From the NCBI GenBank assembly GCA_002335425.1, contig DDCB01000047.1:1-64000 (forward strand): DNA of 64,000 nt, in the 5' to 3' direction. Positions 61,509 through 64,000 of this stretch are shown piece by piece. The position numbers and the translations under genes are program-made. Source of the DNA: Chthonomonas sp. UBA2017 (lineage in GTDB: Bacteria; Armatimonadota; Fimbriimonadia; Fimbriimonadales; Fimbriimonadaceae). Position 1 is the first letter of the stretch. The number at the start of each line of letters is the position of its first letter. The notes beneath the pieces are model-generated. The model saw nothing but the letters and a program-made list of their open reading frames with translations, made no database searches and was not told the origin of the DNA.

Positions 61509-62222
61509 TTAGGGTCGAACGGCCCGAGCGAACTTTTCGGCTCGGCGAATATGGTGCGACCGGGCGGCCAAGAAGTCTTGCCCAGCCGGGGTCGTGGGAT
61601 TGACGACCGCTTGGCGATGCTGATCGATGGCTTGCAAAAGCAGATCGGCGACTGCCGAATTTGGTCCGTTCCTCGCGAGGGGCGGAGCGATTTCATAAAG
61701 GACCGCCGGAAGAATCGGTGCTTTCGCTTCTGGCCGAGCGACGAACGTAGACTCCACCCAGCGAATGGCGGAGTCCTGTTCGCCGAGCCAGGCCAGGGAT
61801 TCGGCAAGGCGAAGGCGATCTACCACCCAGCGCTCGGGGGAGTTGTTCTGGACCGCACGTTCGAACGCGATCCGAGCTTGGCCCCAATCCCGGGCCGAGC
61901 GGTAGACCTCGCCGAATGTCCAAGCATCCGCCAGCTGCATCTTGCGAATGTCGAGGGCTTGGGCGATGTCTTGGGCATAGAGCTGGTTGAGCTGATCAAG
62001 ATCGGCTCGTTGGAGCGTGCCGGTGCGAATCCTCGCTTGGAAGAGGACGTTCGCCCGTCGCAACAGGTTGAGGGCTTGGCCCGGACTCAGGTTTTGGGGA
62101 ATAAAGGTGCTGTTCGGGTTGGGGACCGGCGGAGTCGCGCACCCGAGGCTCAAGGTGAGGGTCGCGAAGGCGACCCCCGCCTTACAGAATGCTCGCGTAC
62201 CGCTTCGAATCCAATAGCGCAT
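61509..62222 (-). CDS. TPR-like lipoprotein
   Basis: A 237-residue lipoprotein: signal to lipobox LSLGC (C28), a Pro/Asn/Ser linker, then mostly helical sequence with TPR-like repeats (AWTFGEVYRSARDWGQARIAFERA, LRLAESLAWLGEQDSAIRWVES). It overlaps the 3' end of pyrC by 41 bp on the same strand. Probably a periplasmic or membrane scaffold; function unknown. Confidence 0.75.
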   Translation of the reverse strand: MRYWIRSGTRAFCKAGVAFATLTLSLGCATPPVPNPNSTFIPQNLSPGQALNLLRRANVLFQARIRTGTLQRADLDQLNQLYAQDIAQALDIRKMQLADAWTFGEVYRSARDWGQARIAFERAVQNNSPERWVVDRLRLAESLAWLGEQDSAIRWVESTFVARPEAKAPILPAVLYEIAPPLARNGPNSAVADLLLQAIDQHRQAVVNPTTPAGQDFLAARSHHIRRAEKFARAVRP

Positions 62223-63504
62223 CCCGATAGATCTCGCTGCCGCAGAAAGTCAGCATCGTCTTGCCCTTGAAGGCCATCCCGTGGAAGGCATTATTCTTGC
62301 CCTTGCTGAAGGTCTTGTTGACGTCGAAAGTCCACTCTACGTTCGGGTCGATGACGGTCACTTGAGCGACGGGAGTTTCACCTGGCTTCAGAGAGCCGGC
62401 TTCGAGTCGAAGGATTTCGGCGGGCTTGGTGCTGAGCTTTCGAATTGCTTCGAGCGGAGAGAGCAGCCCGGTGTGAACCAGGGCCGTCAAGGTGGCCCCA
62501 ACGACGCTTTCGAGCCCAGACATGCCGAACGGAGCTTCGTCGAAGGGAACTTGGACTTCGTACATCGCGTGGGGCGAGTGGTCGCTGCTGATGCAGTCGA
62601 TGGTGTTGTCGGCAAGGGCCTGATGTAAGATGTCCAGGTCGAGTTGAGTCCGCAACGGCGGGAGGGTCTTGAAAACTGGGTTGAAGTCCGCGCACGCCTC
62701 CTCGGTGAGAATGAAGTGCTGAGGGGTGATTTCGCAGCTCACCGGCGCGCCCAGATACTTCGCTTGGCGAATCATCTCGACTGCACCCCAGGTGCTCACT
62801 CGCATCACGTGAAGCTGGCAACCGGTGTGCAATGAAAGCAGGCAGTTGCGCATGACCATGATCTCTTCGGCGCTTCGGGGCATCCCGCCCAGCCCGAGCA
62901 TCGAGCTGACCGCGCCGTCATTGACACTCCCGCCAGCGGTCAGAGTTGTATCTTCGCAGTGCGCCATGATCGGCAGATCGAGCTGGACGCAGAACTCCAT
63001 CGCCCTCGACATGACGAGCGAATTCTGGATCGGGTGGCCGTCGTCGCTGGCGGCGACAATCCCGGCCCGCTTGAGCGCCGCGAGATCGGTGAGTTGATCG
63101 CCCCGAAGTCCGACGGTGAGGGCGCCGACTGGCGCGACAAAGACCCCGCCCGCCTCGGGAGAAGCCGATTGGTCCAAGATGTAGTCGATCAGGCTGGGCG
63201 AATCGAGCGGCGGGCTGGTGTTGGGCATGCAGCAGATCGTCGTGTAGCCCCCCGCGGCGGCGGCTTGGGTGCCCGAACGAATGGTCTCTTTTTGGTCTTC
63301 GCCCGGCTCTCGCAGGTGGACATGAGGGTCCACGAGCCCGGGGCAGATCCACATGCCCTGACAATCGTAAATCTCGTCGGCCCCTTCTTCGTCGACGTCA
63401 TCGCCAAAGTCACTGATTTGGTCATCTTCGATGACCAAGCTGCCGATGATGTCGAGCTCCTGGCTCGGGTCGAGCAAGCGTCCATTACGAAGAACAGTTT
63501 TCAT
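62182..63504 (-). CDS. pyrC: Dihydroorotase
   Basis: Cyclises carbamoyl aspartate to dihydroorotate in pyrimidine synthesis. The 440-residue protein is the class I (amidohydrolase) form: metal-binding PGLVDPHVHLREPGE (H-x-H at about 60-62), MAHCED, the C-terminal SSDHSPH (about 297-303) and the EAPFGMSGLE segment. The metal-bridging Lys position is taken by a region reading TICCMPNTSPPLDS, so a carboxylated-Lys versus Asp bridge cannot be judged by eye. ATG 63504 overlaps the pyrB stop (ATGA). Confidence 0.94.
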   Translation of the reverse strand: MKTVLRNGRLLDPSQELDIIGSLVIEDDQISDFGDDVDEEGADEIYDCQGMWICPGLVDPHVHLREPGEDQKETIRSGTQAAAAGGYTTICCMPNTSPPLDSPSLIDYILDQSASPEAGGVFVAPVGALTVGLRGDQLTDLAALKRAGIVAASDDGHPIQNSLVMSRAMEFCVQLDLPIMAHCEDTTLTAGGSVNDGAVSSMLGLGGMPRSAEEIMVMRNCLLSLHTGCQLHVMRVSTWGAVEMIRQAKYLGAPVSCEITPQHFILTEEACADFNPVFKTLPPLRTQLDLDILHQALADNTIDCISSDHSPHAMYEVQVPFDEAPFGMSGLESVVGATLTALVHTGLLSPLEAIRKLSTKPAEILRLEAGSLKPGETPVAQVTVIDPNVEWTFDVNKTFSKGKNNAFHGMAFKGKTMLTFCGSEIYRDALLDSKRYASIL

Positions 63505-64000
63505 TTCTTGGCTTTTCCTTGGGCCGCTTTGAGCACCGTTCGGGCCGATTTGGGTGACCGCTTGGGGGCGGCGATCGAAGTCGTTTTGGCTTTCGCCTGA
63601 GGCGATCCCTCTTGGAAGACCCAATGGAGTCCCGCCATCCGAACGTAGATGCCGTTCTCGATCTGATCATGAATGGCGCTCGAATCGCCATCGGCGGAAG
63701 CGTCATCAACTTCGACTCCGCGATTGATCGGTCCGGGGTGCATCAAGAGACATTGCGGGGCCGCGATCCGCAGGACCGAGCGAGTGACTTGGTACAGGCG
63801 CGTGTACTCCTTGACACTGCTGATCTGGCCGTCTTGCATTCTCTCGCGTTGGAGGCGGAGGCAGATGACGGCGTCCGCTCCTTCGATTCCTGCTTCAAGG
63901 TCGAAAAATGCGGTCCCCGGCAACATTGACATGTTGACTGGCATGAGGGCTCGGGGTCCGATGAATCGAACTTCGGCTCCCAATTTGTGGAGGAGCCACG
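63501..64000 (-). CDS. pyrB: Aspartate carbamoyltransferase, 3' part
   Basis: Only the C-terminal 166 codons are in the window; the frame runs off the right edge. Ornithine/aspartate carbamoyltransferase C-terminal signatures are present: LMHPGPINRGVEVDD and the QIENGIYVRMA ending. After FQEG the protein continues for about 34 residues rich in Lys, Ala, Pro and Ser (KAKTTSIAAPKRSPKSARTV), a basic tail absent from E. coli and B. subtilis PyrB. It precedes pyrC with a 4-nt overlap, a standard pyrBC pair. Confidence 0.92.
   Translation of the reverse strand, partial: WLLHKLGAEVRFIGPRALMPVNMSMLPGTAFFDLEAGIEGADAVICLRLQRERMQDGQISSVKEYTRLYQVTRSVLRIAAPQCLLMHPGPINRGVEVDDASADGDSSAIHDQIENGIYVRMAGLHWVFQEGSPQAKAKTTSIAAPKRSPKSARTVLKAAQGKAKK

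Overview
The window is a chromosomal segment of a GC-rich, diderm, flagellated bacterium. Type IV pilin-like pseudopilin, several lipoproteins with clear lipoboxes, an outer-membrane beta-barrel, a flagellin, CheA/CheW and a primary sigma factor are all present. Gene content, the short LeuA, the pseudopilin style and the promoter style are consistent with Armatimonadota (Fimbriimonadia-like), but that assignment is inference from overall character, not from a marker comparison. There is no phage, transposase, CRISPR, rRNA or tRNA that I can see; most of the window is dense housekeeping sequence with embedded lineage-specific genes.

Layout. 1-556 is a gene-poor, repeat-bearing spacer. 557-3340 holds a NIL-domain protein, a short 2-isopropylmalate synthase, a pseudopilin and a small lipoprotein ending in a strong terminator. 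From 13801 back to 3485 ten minus-strand genes run almost without gaps: glmU, prs, six uncharacterised mostly membrane genes (one DUF6754-like), recO, an oligopeptide-binding lipoprotein and an AraC-type regulator. 13856-16822 carries upp and a three-gene ECF sigma / membrane-anchored Pro-rich protein / catalytically dead HtrA-like module. 16819-22900 (minus) has recJ, nusG, secE, ferritin, a cyclic-nucleotide-binding protein, asd and trpB. 23002-31429 (plus) has dxr, an rseP with a large membrane insertion, a YcaQ-like winged-helix protein, a DinB protein, grpE, glmM and coaX, with folC facing back.

31374-36674 (minus) is a probable envelope operon: HAD phosphatase, secreted Ig-like protein, beta-barrel, pseudo-caspase, and a HhH-GPD-like protein. 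Opposite it starts cheW-cheA-HDOD plus a lipoprotein and msrA. 41839-44910 has a short lipoate ligase-like gene, rplJL with an L10 leader RNA, and a ROK kinase. 44978-50106 has a TlpA-like thioredoxin protein, a dicarboxylate/glutamate symporter, rimI, sucD and a short cysteine desulfurase. 50394-56455 has the primary sigma factor, an AraC-type protein reading into an antisense nitrilase gene, a GNAT protein, parB, parA and flagellin. 56688-60685 has a Cys-rich exported protein, a twin YHS/TRASH-like protein, a GNAT, yggS-sepF, a lipoprotein and an ArsC/LMW-phosphatase. The window closes with lgt, a lipoprotein, pyrC and the 3' part of pyrB.

The most general observation is regulatory: at least eight genes lack a usable Shine-Dalgarno site and have a TANNNT-like -10 hexamer ending exactly 6 nt before the start codon, the architecture expected for leaderless mRNAs. 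The best candidates for undescribed biology are the six-gene membrane cluster between prs and recO, the pseudo-caspase envelope operon and the pseudo-HtrA sigma-factor module.
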